Source: Affinundibacterium macrobrachii (lineage in GTDB: Bacteria > Pseudomonadota > Gammaproteobacteria > Burkholderiales > Burkholderiaceae_D). From it: a DNA stretch of 64,000 nucleotides. Numbering within the stretch: the stretch's first letter is position 1; each line of letters begins with the position of its first letter. Positions 1 through 7,020 of the stretch are shown here, in pieces. The notes below the pieces were generated by a model, which made no database searches, was not told the origin of the DNA, and saw only the letters and a program-made list of their open reading frames with translations. The stretch spans positions 176,862-240,861 of the forward strand of contig NZ_BMYT01000006.1 in the NCBI RefSeq assembly GCF_014652415.1. Direction: 5' to 3'. The position numbers were made by a program, and so were the translations under genes.

Positions 1-935
1 ACCCCAGCTTTGTTCTCGCTAAAACCGGAAGGTTTTAAAGCGTCAGTTGCCAACTGATGCTAGACAGCGGAAGCCGCGTGCACGTAATTGTGCTGGCGCG
101 GCTACAACGGGGCGCTGGAGGGTGAGAATCCCTCCTTCGACCCCATTTAAAGAATGTGTTGGATTGGGCGACACGGACACGGATGGAGGTAGGAAATGAC
201 CTCTAATTCCTGTCAATGATTGAGTATGTAAAATCATACCCTCGGGGGGCTGGAGATGGTTCAACGAGTGCTGCACGGATGGCTGTTGAGATGTTAGAAA
301 TAGCATAGGGTCGCAAGGGAGACTGGCGCGACTGCTAGGGCAAGGGGCAACCTTTGACCAGCACTGTATAGCTCAAACCGGAAAGTGCGCCGCAGAGGCG
401 TATTGCAGATTGTGATGCGTGTGGCGAGAGGAACTCTCGCTAGTCGAATCGTGATGAAATTTTTAGGGAGTAGACGAGCCGTTTTGGAATCCTGGGCCGT
501 TGAAAACCTGGCTGTAATCGGGTGAGATTCTTAGAATCAGAAAATCTTAAAAATAGAGCGAGCACGCTAAGCAATTAGCATCATTGAATAACGTGGGAAC
601 CACTCACCCTGGTGCAGCTGGCACTGCGCATAACAGGAAGTGGGGGAGATTCGTTGAGTAGAGTTGAAAGCGACTGCAGATTCGATGGATGTGGAAGTGA
701 GTATCGAAAGACGAAAGCTGTTGAATCAAGCGATATAGCCTTGGCAGGCGACAAAGCAAATGTTCGGACAGATTCTGGACAACACTCACATCTTTGTTGG
801 CGCGAAGATGAAAAACCTGGATGAAACCGGGTGGAGTGGCAAGAGCAGAACTGAGTCAAGAGTAAAAAATTGGATGATTAATTTATTCGTGATTCATTAG
901 CGAGGCCCCAAATTTTTTTGGGGCCTTTCTTTTTG
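1..935 (+). ncRNA. Large structured non-coding RNA (GOLLD/ROOL-like candidate), 5' end outside or near the window edge
   Basis: About 900 nt with no convincing gene is packed with local hairpins and ends in a strong intrinsic terminator. Visible stems include 17-26/31-42 capped by a GGAA tetraloop, 72-83/90-103, 117-122/130-135 nested inside 109-112/141-144, 186-190/199-203, 224-228/235-239, 388-391/397-400, 424-430/434-440 (perfect 7 bp), and 566-570/575-579 capped by GCAA. A hairpin motif occurs twice, at 503-526 and 812-835. GNRA loops, many A-rich linkers and internal repetition are typical of giant ornate RNAs such as GOLLD and ROOL, which occur on phages and mobile elements. Class membership is inference; a covariance-model search is needed. 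It runs toward repC, which is transcribed in the opposite direction. It is not a group II intron, RNase P RNA or tmRNA as far as I can see. Confidence 0.6.
903..935 (+). terminator. Intrinsic terminator of the large RNA
   Basis: A perfect 10-bp stem (903-912 with 917-926, rich in G and C at its base) has a TTTT loop and is followed by a T-rich tract to about 935. The T tract lies on the + strand, which fixes the orientation of the RNA. Confidence 0.9.
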
Positions 936-1033
936 ATTGTTTTTCCATGACAGTTATATGTTCTCGGAACTCATTTCGCTTTTTTTGGAAATAAGTATTT
1001 TGCTGTGATTATCTCTCTTGGTAAGGGCTTAAG

Positions 1034-1064
1034 ATGTTGGGAGGGCCTCAAGCCATCCCAACAT
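1034..1064 (-). terminator. Inverted repeat downstream of repC
   Basis: The arms 1034-1042 and 1056-1064 are perfectly complementary over 9 bp. A second small stem (GGC/GCC) lies within the loop. It sits about 75 bp past the repC stop codon and could terminate the rep operon, or act as a replication or transfer site. There is no clean T run, so the function is uncertain. Confidence 0.45.
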
Positions 1065-1138
1065 TACGAGGATGCTTTTTGTTAAGAATAGTAAGAGTAA
1101 AATTATTCATGTAACGTATTGATTTTAAAAACCTTATT

Positions 1139-1978
1139 TCATTGTGGGTGTCGTCGCTTTGCCGGGGATTTGTTGTCGCTATGCCGTGACACAGAAACGA
1201 TTTTTTTCTCAGCTTTGATGGACCAGTCTTTTTGTGTCATTTCAGCTAGTGCGCAAGCCAATTTCGCCTTGCGGCTACGAAAAGTACTACCGATGGCATT
1301 TCCACCCCATACAGCACGTTCTAAACTGGTCCAATTAAAGCTGTGCTCTTTCCCGGGCCTTATAACACCGGAGAGAAAAGCGTGCAGAGCCATTCCTGGA
1401 TGGCTTGTTAGCGCAAGTCGCTCGCTCATACAAATTTTCACATATTGTGTCTCACCCCAGGCAGCACTGGCTAAGCAGGTATTCAACGCAACACGAGTAT
1501 TTCCTGAGCGGCTCAAAACAACCGATAGCAGCCTTGAGGAAGCCTCATAATCACGCGTGCGTATCCAGACGGTGATTTCCGCAAGACGACGCAACATCTG
1601 CTTTACCTGTTCAAGATTAGCACCTCCGCAATCAACGTATCCGCAAAGTCTGGCAAGTTCAGACAAGCTAGTGCGAATGCTAGCCGTCTCACCAGCAAAC
1701 ATCTCGCCTTCACTCATTAACGCTTGACGTAGTTGCTTACCGATGGGGCTCGTTGCTTGTTGCGATAATCTTTGCATGCCAGGGCCTGCTAAAGACATCA
1801 AGGCAAGCAAAAGGGTCTGTTCGGGCACACCTGGGGCAACAGGCGCAACCCACTCAAAGGTTACACCTTTAAATTGTTGCGTTACGCTTAAGCGTGGACG
1901 TTCCTGACGAGCTTGCAATGGTCGAAAAAGGCCTGACAACGCGATAGCAGGCTCATACCTAACAATCCTATCAGTCAT
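1139..1978 (-). CDS. repC: IncQ-type replication initiator RepC
   Basis: The 279-aa product follows the layout of RSF1010 RepC (about 283 aa): an N-terminal GLFRPL segment, an LSLAGP segment near residue 62, a YVDCGGANLEQ segment, a YVKICMSERLAL segment, and the C-terminal pattern GNAIGSTFRSRK followed by a W-containing helix. In IncQ plasmids RepC binds the origin iterons and opens the duplex so that the RepA helicase can load. Its start overlaps the end of repA by 8 bases, so the two are translated as one unit. The relationship is from remembered family sequence; identity looks moderate. No RepB-type primase is visible nearby, so priming may depend on the host or on a gene left of the window. 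Confidence 0.82.
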   Translation of the reverse strand: MTDRIVRYEPAIALSGLFRPLQARQERPRLSVTQQFKGVTFEWVAPVAPGVPEQTLLLALMSLAGPGMQRLSQQATSPIGKQLRQALMSEGEMFAGETASIRTSLSELARLCGYVDCGGANLEQVKQMLRRLAEITVWIRTRDYEASSRLLSVVLSRSGNTRVALNTCLASAAWGETQYVKICMSERLALTSHPGMALHAFLSGVIRPGKEHSFNWTSLERAVWGGNAIGSTFRSRKAKLACALAEMTQKDWSIKAEKKIVSVSRHSDNKSPAKRRHPQ

Positions 1979-2852
1979 ATTGCACGCCTTTTCTTGAGCT
2001 TGAACTTTTCGGTAACTGCGTCTTTGTTAGTACTCCGCCAGGCAATCGTCGTAACCAAACCGGGGCTTGAGGCGCACCGTAATTTGTTTTAGATATCGCA
2101 AAAGTCACATAGAAACGGGCATCATCAATTGGAATATTTTGTGCTTCTGCAAATTTGGGTGTCATTGTGGAAAGGTTTGCTTGCCAGCGGACGCCATCAG
2201 TTAGCGCGCTTGAACCGCGGGCTGCTTGTTGAGACTCGCTCTGACCATTGAACGCTGCAGCCTTGCTTGTGTGATGCGCGACCAAAACAGCCGCATTCGT
2301 GTGCGTGGCGATACGCTCCAAGGATTGGACAAGTTGCGTCATTGCGCCGCTATCGTTTTCATCACCGTCATGCAATCTGCGGAGTGGGTCTGCAATAATC
2401 AGCCGGCAACCTTCACCAAGTCTGGAAATTTCCTTCATGACTTTAGTGTCGTAGCCATCGTCTATTAGGCGTACGTCTTTACCGCTAAGTGGAAATAATT
2501 TCAATCGGTGTTGCAGCTCATTTATTACTGATGCTCGCGTTTTAGCAGGAAATAATTCATCTCCAATAATCCAATGCACAATATCGTGCAGTCGTTGGCG
2601 TAAGATGACTTCTTGCTCTTCTGCGGCGAGAAAGAGGACTTCTTCCGGCGCTGCTTCTGGGAAAAGTCCACCAAACGAAGGTAGGCCTAGGCATCGACAG
2701 ACGGCGAGTTGAAGCAAGAACTGCGTTTTACCTGTCGCGCCAGGGGCGACTAAATTGCCGACTGTGGCTATTGGCAAGCCTGGCAGAACTAAATCTAAGA
2801 TTGGCCGTGGCGATGTCAGTGCATCAGAAATGTTCATAGATGCCCAAGTCAT
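1971..2852 (-). CDS. repA: IncQ-type replicative helicase RepA
   Basis: The 293-aa protein resembles RSF1010 RepA, a hexameric RecA-fold 5'-3' helicase. It has a Walker A-like GATGKT in the segment VAPGATGKTQFLLQLA (about residues 37-52), an LAAEEQ segment, a Walker B strand ending in ADPLRRLHDGDENDSG, the VAHHTSK segment, and the QAARGSSALTDGVRWQ segment near 210-225. The KTNYGAP motif near the C terminus is also characteristic of RepA. The ATG overlaps the stop codon of a small upstream ORF (ATGA arrangement), and the 3' end overlaps repC. Together they form a compact leftward operon. The function (unwinding at the origin of an IncQ-like replicon) is inferred from the family. Confidence 0.87.
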   Translation of the reverse strand: MTWASMNISDALTSPRPILDLVLPGLPIATVGNLVAPGATGKTQFLLQLAVCRCLGLPSFGGLFPEAAPEEVLFLAAEEQEVILRQRLHDIVHWIIGDELFPAKTRASVINELQHRLKLFPLSGKDVRLIDDGYDTKVMKEISRLGEGCRLIIADPLRRLHDGDENDSGAMTQLVQSLERIATHTNAAVLVAHHTSKAAAFNGQSESQQAARGSSALTDGVRWQANLSTMTPKFAEAQNIPIDDARFYVTFAISKTNYGAPQAPVWLRRLPGGVLTKTQLPKSSSSRKGVQYD

Positions 2853-3037
2853 TTGGCACCTCTAAAACAGTTAGTGCAAGTTACAGAAGAAATGACAGTA
2901 TCCGGTGCGTTTTGCAAATGTATATTTGAAAGATAGGCGCCTGATGGAGTCGAGTCCGTATTCCGCCAAACATTTTGATGGATAATTTCGATGCGTAGTG
3001 AAGAAGCAGAACTGGGCTGCTGAGTGTCAATGTACAT
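2849..3037 (-). CDS. Small ORF translationally coupled to repA
   Basis: A 62-aa ORF whose stop codon overlaps the repA start (ATGA), which argues that it is translated. The C-terminal third contains a CTNC pair, which could bind a metal, but there is no second pair. The N-terminal half is Ser/Gln-rich. No clear Shine-Dalgarno sequence precedes the ATG. In IncQ plasmids small regulators lie upstream of repA; this one is not recognisably related. It could also be only a leader that sets RepA levels. Confidence 0.45.
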   Translation of the reverse strand: MYIDTQQPSSASSLRIEIIHQNVWRNTDSTPSGAYLSNIHLQNAPDTVISSVTCTNCFRGAK

Positions 3038-3189
3038 AAGTAATCAATCAGATAGATTATGGAGATACATTGGTACAGCAACGCTATTTATATTCTCTAT
3101 AAAAACAGTTCTTGAAGTAAGTCGTCTATTGATAAGCGCCTGCCAATGTGAAAAATAAATGCTAATTTTAGACATCGCCGAATGATAGA

Positions 3190-3218
3190 ACTGAGTTTTG
3201 TTTGAAATAAAACTCAGT
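3190..3218. terminator. Inverted repeat between the rep operon and the next leftward gene
   Basis: A perfect 10-bp stem joins 3190-3199 and 3209-3218 with a 9-nt loop. It lies about 40 bp past the stop of the leftward gene 3259-3684. There is no long T tract on either strand, so it is at best a weak terminator. Confidence 0.45.
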
Positions 3219-3258
3219 CTGTGATTGACGATAGAACTTAGCCGGAAAGCTAAATTTT

Positions 3259-3684
3259 CTATGTTGATTGGCTAGCGCGCCACGGTTCTAGACAAGGTAA
3301 ATGTTCCACTTTTCGATATCTTCCAATCCACTCTGCTTCGATGCCTTTTGATGACCAAGCAGTAACCTCGAACGAACGATTTTCTTCTACTCGGCCGTTA
3401 ACTGCCTCCATGCCGGTGAAAATAACGTACGGGTCGTCACTGTCATCATCGAACATTAATTCGAAACAATCATTCCCGTAATATCTGCCACGAGTGATTA
3501 TGCATTCTTGCCCAGTTGCCATATCTAATAGTTCTTCCAATTGATTGTCTGGTACAAGGATACGCAAAGCTGATGCGTTCCAAGAAAAGAAGAATATTCC
3601 CGCCTGAGCAAGTTCGGTTTCAAAATAGTTCGTTCCGCTAATCAGTACGCCATTATTGACGATGATAATCGTATTATTTTGCAT
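3259..3684 (-). CDS. Hypothetical acidic protein, 141 aa
   Basis: I do not recognise this gene. The product is acidic, with a DDDSDD cluster near residue 80, and looks like a soluble beta-rich protein (VEENRSFEVTAWSSKGIEAEW near residues 98-118). There is no signal peptide or membrane segment. A strong RNA-like hairpin (3811-3836) lies upstream, and it is followed by the inverted repeat at 3190-3218. It appears to be a single-gene unit of the accessory element. Confidence 0.65.
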   Translation of the reverse strand: MQNNTIIIVNNGVLISGTNYFETELAQAGIFFFSWNASALRILVPDNQLEELLDMATGQECIITRGRYYGNDCFELMFDDDSDDPYVIFTGMEAVNGRVEENRSFEVTAWSSKGIEAEWIGRYRKVEHLPCLEPWRASQST

Positions 3685-3810
3685 TGTTAGTATCTTTCCT
3701 TTGTAAGTAGATTTCGTAAAAATGAGTTTTCTTTAAATTCGAATTTGATGCACTGTCATGACGAGAACAGATTATTCGTTTTTCAGAATTGACGAAATCG
3801 GAAAGTTCAT

Positions 3811-3836
3811 AAAACTGTGTCGCGCAGCACAGTTTT
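3811..3836 (+). terminator. Terminator-like hairpin in the 3685-4007 gap
   Basis: AAAACTGTG (3811-3819) pairs perfectly with 3828-3836, and the right arm runs into a short T tract. A second, weaker AGAGCT/AGCTCT pairing spans about 3850-3897. The surrounding 320 bp holds no gene, so it may be a leader or attenuator for the small gene at 4008, or the end of a short RNA. Confidence 0.5.
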
Positions 3837-4007
3837 TATCAAATAAATGAAAGAGCTCCTGCCTTGCGAACGAGATATTTATTCTTAAAGCTCTATTGCT
3901 GTTTTTTTCGAAGATGCACCGACATTAATTTACGTATTTTCTTGAATAAGAAAAGGAAATATAAAAATCACTCGCTATACAAAGTAGGTCAACTTTGAAA
4001 GGTTTAT

Positions 4008-4139
4008 ATGGCCTATGCGTTTGAGATTATTTGGTGTTTGAGCTCGGTACTAGTTGCAGTTCTCGTGATTGACTACTGTATTGAAAGCGTTTTGATTTTT
4101 ATAAAATCATTGCTCGACTTTATTAAGAGCAAGAAATAA
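4008..4139 (+). CDS. 43-aa single-pass membrane peptide
   Basis: A short ORF with a plausible Shine-Dalgarno sequence (GAAAGG about 7 nt before the ATG). The product starts MAYAFEIIWCLSSVLVAVLV, an almost uninterrupted hydrophobic helix, followed by a second hydrophobic stretch and a basic KSKK tail. A strong intrinsic terminator begins 15 bp after the stop, giving a complete small transcription unit. Small membrane peptides of this shape are found as type I toxins, holin-like proteins or regulatory peptides. The function is unknown; no antisense RNA was identified. Confidence 0.55.
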   Translation: MAYAFEIIWCLSSVLVAVLVIDYCIESVLIFIKSLLDFIKSKK

Positions 4140-4154
4140 TTATTTTCATATTTT

Positions 4155-4186
4155 GGGACTCTGTATGTTGGAGTCCCTTTTTTTTA
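4155..4186 (+). terminator. Intrinsic terminator of the 43-aa gene
   Basis: GGGACT (4155-4160) pairs with AGTCCC (4172-4177), and a run of nine T follows on the + strand. Confidence 0.85.
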
Positions 4187-4459
4187 CTTGAGTATTTGGG
4201 TGCGACAAACTACTAACGGGCGATTTTTAGAATAAGAGTATTCAACTGCGAGCTCACAATTCGATTGGGCACGCAAACTCCATCGTGAGGCTTACCAATT
4301 GAACGAGATAAATAGTTGGCGTGCCATGACTGGCATTGAATCTGCTTTTTAAGCAGGATACTAGAGGAAAATTTGGCTCTGCCGCGTTCGAGTCAATAGA
4401 GCTTGAGCGACTCAGATTTAAAATTGTAGTGAGGTTGTGAAAGCTGTTAACGCGAAAAA

Positions 4460-4490
4460 TTGGCTGCACGGAAAAAATCTGTGCAGCCAA
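4460..4490 (-). terminator. Hairpin terminator after the 62-aa leftward gene
   Basis: A perfect 10-bp stem (4460-4469 with 4481-4490) has an 11-nt A-rich centre. On the minus strand it is followed by an A/T-rich stretch (TTTTTCG). It lies just past the stop of the gene at 4504-4692. Confidence 0.7.
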
Positions 4491-4503
4491 TTCTTAATTA
4501 TTT

Positions 4504-4692
4504 CTATTGGTTGTGACTCCTATCCTCCGCCAGTATTTCCGTAATCTCTGCGTCCGTTATCTCATTCTCTTCGTCAGCAAGAGTCAGTAAGCGAATATCA
4601 ATTTCAATCTTAATTTCGACCAATACACACTTTAGTCGAGACGCTTCGATTGTCATTTGTGTGTGACTTAACCTCATATTGTCGATGTTCAT
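4504..4692 (-). CDS. Hypothetical protein, 62 aa
   Basis: A small acidic, mostly helical protein (many Glu, Ile and Leu; tail ITDAEITEILAEDRSHNQ). A good Shine-Dalgarno sequence, GGAGAG, lies about 5 nt before the ATG, and a terminator hairpin follows directly, so it is very likely a real gene. I do not recognise the family. No HTH, signal or metal site is evident. Confidence 0.65.
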   Translation of the reverse strand: MNIDNMRLSHTQMTIEASRLKCVLVEIKIEIDIRLLTLADEENEITDAEITEILAEDRSHNQ

Positions 4693-4777
4693 GCAAGCTC
4701 TCCTTAAATCCTCAACATCTCCAAATAAACAAATTTCATTGGAGTCCTTCAGGGTATAGAGAACTGCTTAACGATAG

Positions 4778-5059
4778 TTAGTCGAACGAAGAGCCAGAAA
4801 TGTCACAGCTAGAGAAATCATTGTCGAAGCTCGAATCGTCATAAGCCAATGAATTGAATTCGTGCGTGACATTTTCGTTGTGTGAATCGTTAAATCCATA
4901 ACTATTGCCGGCGATGTCGATACCGCCAATCCCATCTACCATCGGCAATCCAGACGCAGGATTGATGTCGACGTTAGGCGATACTTGATGCTGATTGAGA
5001 TTACCAATCTCTTTTGTGTCTGAAAAAAAATGATTTGAAAGCCAAGTGAATAAATTCAT
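4778..5059 (-). CDS. Small conserved-type protein with NPASGLPM motif, 93 aa
   Basis: The middle of this 93-aa protein reads INPASGLPMVDGIGGIDIAG and then NSYGFND. I recall this pattern (INPATGLPM, then GGVDVAGNPYG) from many small hypothetical proteins on plasmids and phage-like elements. The C terminus is rich in Ser and Asp and disordered-looking, with a single Cys. A GGTTC sequence lies just before the ATG. The role of the family is unknown to me. It is probably a stand-alone cargo gene, transcribed leftwards with the gene at 4504 next in line. Confidence 0.6.
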   Translation of the reverse strand: MNLFTWLSNHFFSDTKEIGNLNQHQVSPNVDINPASGLPMVDGIGGIDIAGNSYGFNDSHNENVTHEFNSLAYDDSSFDNDFSSCDISGSSFD

Positions 5060-5209
5060 TTTTGAACCTTTTTTATTTTTGTTTTTGGGTAGACCAATTT
5101 AGATTTTTACGTTTTGAAAGTCAACTGAATTTTGAACAGAGTGATGTTGAATCTGTTGATTAACAGTTGCCTAAATGAGGTCGCCAGAGTCGAATAAAAA
5201 TTATTTTGT

Positions 5210-5348
5210 AAAAAAGTGATATTTTTCGGCGCGAGAATTGTCTAATAGAGTTGGTCAAAATTTTTGATTCGCATTGATTCATTTATTTTTAAAATAAATT
5301 CAAAATAATTGAAAAAAAGTGATATTTTTTTCGCGCTCGATTGTCTAA
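5210..5348 (+). promoter_or_regulatory. Duplicated promoter-like element upstream of the Sel1-repeat gene
   Basis: Two closely similar ~36-bp blocks lie about 101 bp apart (5210-5245 and 5312-5347). Both read A-tract, GTGATATTTTT, then a C/G-rich core around GCGC and the sequence ATTGTCTAA. The second block ends about 65 bp before the start codon at 5414. The gap between them is very AT-rich. Duplicated blocks of this size upstream of one gene suggest tandem promoters or paired operator sites. No standard -35/-10 pair is obvious. Confidence 0.45.
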
Positions 5349-5413
5349 AGAAGTAAGCACAAGAATCTTGTTGCTAAATCGTAGTTCACTTAACTTTAGA
5401 GAAGAGGTAAAAC

Positions 5414-6187
5414 ATGAGCATCTCGAATATTAATCAAAATCAGCATTACAAACCGACGGCATCGTTTACTCCATTAAACATTCCAGGGGCTGCGCACACG
5501 CAGTCAAAGGGCGGAGAAAAAGCACTCGAACACTCATATAGTATTGAGTTTGAAAAGTCGCGAAATATAATTCAATCAGATAGTTCGGATGCTGAAGAAG
5601 TCAGAGCTGCTATGGAGAAGTTATGTTTTCTCGGAAGGGAAAAATATGCTCCAGCTGAGTACTTTTTAGGAACCGTATTTATGCGTGTAAAAAGTGATGA
5701 AAGTCAAAAGGAGGGAATACGTTTGATTCAATGTGCTGCTAATCGAGGATATGCTCCTGCACAGTCCGATGTTGGTAGACTTCATCTTCATGGGTTGTTC
5801 GGTAAGACTAAATCTGTAATTCAAGCACGGAAGTGGTTCACGCTTTCAGCGAACCAGGGATGCGCTGAGGGCCAAAATAATTTGGGAATTCTTTACCTGG
5901 AAGACAATGAGATTGAGAGAGATTATTTTAAGGCAGCTAATTTGTTCAAAAGTGCCGCGCTCAAAGGAAATCTTTTCGCACAGTTTCAGTTGAGCATGAT
6001 GTATGAGTATGGAATGGGGGTTGCAATTGACCGGAAGGCGTCTTTTTATTGGATTAAGAAAGCGGCTCTTGGAGGGTATATTCCTGCGCAGCTTAATATG
6101 CTGGGGAAAATGGTGAGTACTAATAGTACAGAATTTGATGGCGAGCCCGATGTAGAATTGGTTCGGAAATACGAAATGATGAATTGA
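5414..6187 (+). CDS. Sel1-like repeat protein, 257 aa
   Basis: From about residue 85 the protein is built from Sel1-type TPR-like repeats: AEYFLGTVFMR, then A-rich units such as APAQSDVGRLHLHGLFG, AEGQNNLGILYLED, FAQFQLSMMYEYGMGVAIDR and ALGGYIPAQLNMLG. Sel1 repeats form a superhelix that binds other proteins. The first 80 residues are polar and probably disordered. There is no signal peptide, so it is likely cytoplasmic or delivered by another route. A good Shine-Dalgarno sequence (AGAGG) precedes the ATG. A duplicated promoter-like element lies upstream and a strong terminator (6277-6307) downstream. The partner protein is unknown. Confidence 0.8.
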   Translation: MSISNINQNQHYKPTASFTPLNIPGAAHTQSKGGEKALEHSYSIEFEKSRNIIQSDSSDAEEVRAAMEKLCFLGREKYAPAEYFLGTVFMRVKSDESQKEGIRLIQCAANRGYAPAQSDVGRLHLHGLFGKTKSVIQARKWFTLSANQGCAEGQNNLGILYLEDNEIERDYFKAANLFKSAALKGNLFAQFQLSMMYEYGMGVAIDRKASFYWIKKAALGGYIPAQLNMLGKMVSTNSTEFDGEPDVELVRKYEMMN

Positions 6188-6276
6188 CTTAGGTCGATGG
6201 CGGACAAATAGTAATCGTTTTCTGTAACTCAAATTTTTGAACTAATGCATCAATTTCATTATCGACTTTTTTGGTC

Positions 6277-6307
6277 ACAACAACGCCTCGGTAGGAGGCG
6301 TTGTTGT
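6277..6307. terminator. Bidirectional hairpin between convergent genes
   Basis: A perfect 13-bp stem (6277-6289 with 6295-6307) with a 5-nt loop separates the Sel1-repeat gene from the convergent gene at 6320-6589. It lacks long T runs, but its position is typical of a shared terminator. Confidence 0.75.
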
Positions 6308-6319
6308 TCAAATCAGGGT

Positions 6320-6589
6320 CTAATGTTTTGTCGCCTCACTTGCTTCGCGCAACATAAAAAATTCCTCGCTAAAAAATGGAGCACAGAGGGCTAATTTTGA
6401 GTTCCTTGGCTCTATTCGCCAAAACAAAGCATCACACATTGGATGCTGCAATGCTCCGGCTACATGTTCTATTCTGATATATGCATCGTGTTCATCAGTG
6501 GCTTCAAGAATCGCAATTGGAATATCATTATCTGCTACTGAAATTTCGAATCTTGGCCGTTTTTCTTGTGCTAATTTCCTCTTCTTCAT
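6320..6589 (-). CDS. Hypothetical protein, 89 aa
   Basis: A small protein with a Lys/Arg-rich N terminus followed by a compact alpha/beta-looking region (ISVADNDIPIAILEATDEHD, then RIEHVAGALQHPMCDALFWR). A strong Shine-Dalgarno sequence, GGAGAA, precedes the ATG at the usual spacing, and a shared terminator follows the stop. I do not recognise the family. Confidence 0.6.
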   Translation of the reverse strand: MKKRKLAQEKRPRFEISVADNDIPIAILEATDEHDAYIRIEHVAGALQHPMCDALFWRIEPRNSKLALCAPFFSEEFFMLREASEATKH

Positions 6590-6740
6590 ATAAGTTCTCC
6601 GCGGTTAAATCACTGCAATTCGTATAGCGACTGTGATTAAACGACCTTCTTGGTAATCTTGTCATCTCTCAATCTCGGAGCTTAATTTTCCGAAGATTAA
6701 TTTCATGCCGAGCATTCAGCTTGATGAATTCCATTTGTGC

Positions 6741-6989
6741 GTATGTCGTCAAATAAATGTCCGCATGCGGTTTATTGACTTTATGTATGGGTTACGTTTT
6801 ACGCCGCATACAACATTAATATTTCTGCATACGGCACTTCTTTTGTAACGCATACCTGTCACCGAAAATCACATATTGATTTCTGAAGATATCTTTTCTG
6901 CAGAGAATGGCAGTGTGCTGCATACACATACTATTTCAAGGCATACAACCTCTATCGGTTCCGCATACATATAAATCTACAGCCTATAC
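6741..6989 (+). repeat. Phased GCATAC repeat array (candidate iteron origin or multi-site operator)
   Basis: Hexamers of the form GCATAC occur at 6806, 6827, 6850, 6920, 6941 and 6963. Related forms occur at 6741 (GTATGT), 6763 (GCATGC), 6784 (TGTATG), 6871 (ACATAT) and 6984 (CTATAC). Nearly all are spaced 21-23 bp, two helical turns, and the 70-bp interval equals about three periods. The array is AT-rich between repeats and lies directly before the start of the 7021 gene. Iterons of about 20-22 bp are the RepC-binding sites in IncQ origins, and an IncQ-like RepA/RepC pair is 4 kb away. A repressor operator is the main alternative. Confidence 0.55.
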
Positions 6990-7020
6990 GAATTTCACCA
7001 ATTAAATAAAGGATTTAAGA

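Noticed and set aside
43..859. ORFs on both strands (43-306, 581-859, 612-824) inside the large RNA
   Set aside because: They overlap each other and the hairpins, lack ribosome sites and resemble no protein. They look like shadows of a structured RNA.
1..935. Group II intron, RNase P RNA or tmRNA
   Set aside because: No domain V, no intron-encoded protein, no RNase P core (GAGGAAAGTCCGG) and no tmRNA ends.
1119..1550. ORF antisense to repC
   Set aside because: It is fully covered by repC, a strong family match on the other strand.
4254..4490. 78-aa leftward ORF and a tRNA-like segment with a TTT anticodon loop around 4337-4353
   Set aside because: The ORF runs through a terminator hairpin. 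The tRNA-like piece has no matching acceptor or T-stem.
6741..6989. CRISPR array
   Set aside because: The repeats are only 6-8 bp, with no conserved longer repeat, and spacing is a helical period rather than repeat-spacer units.
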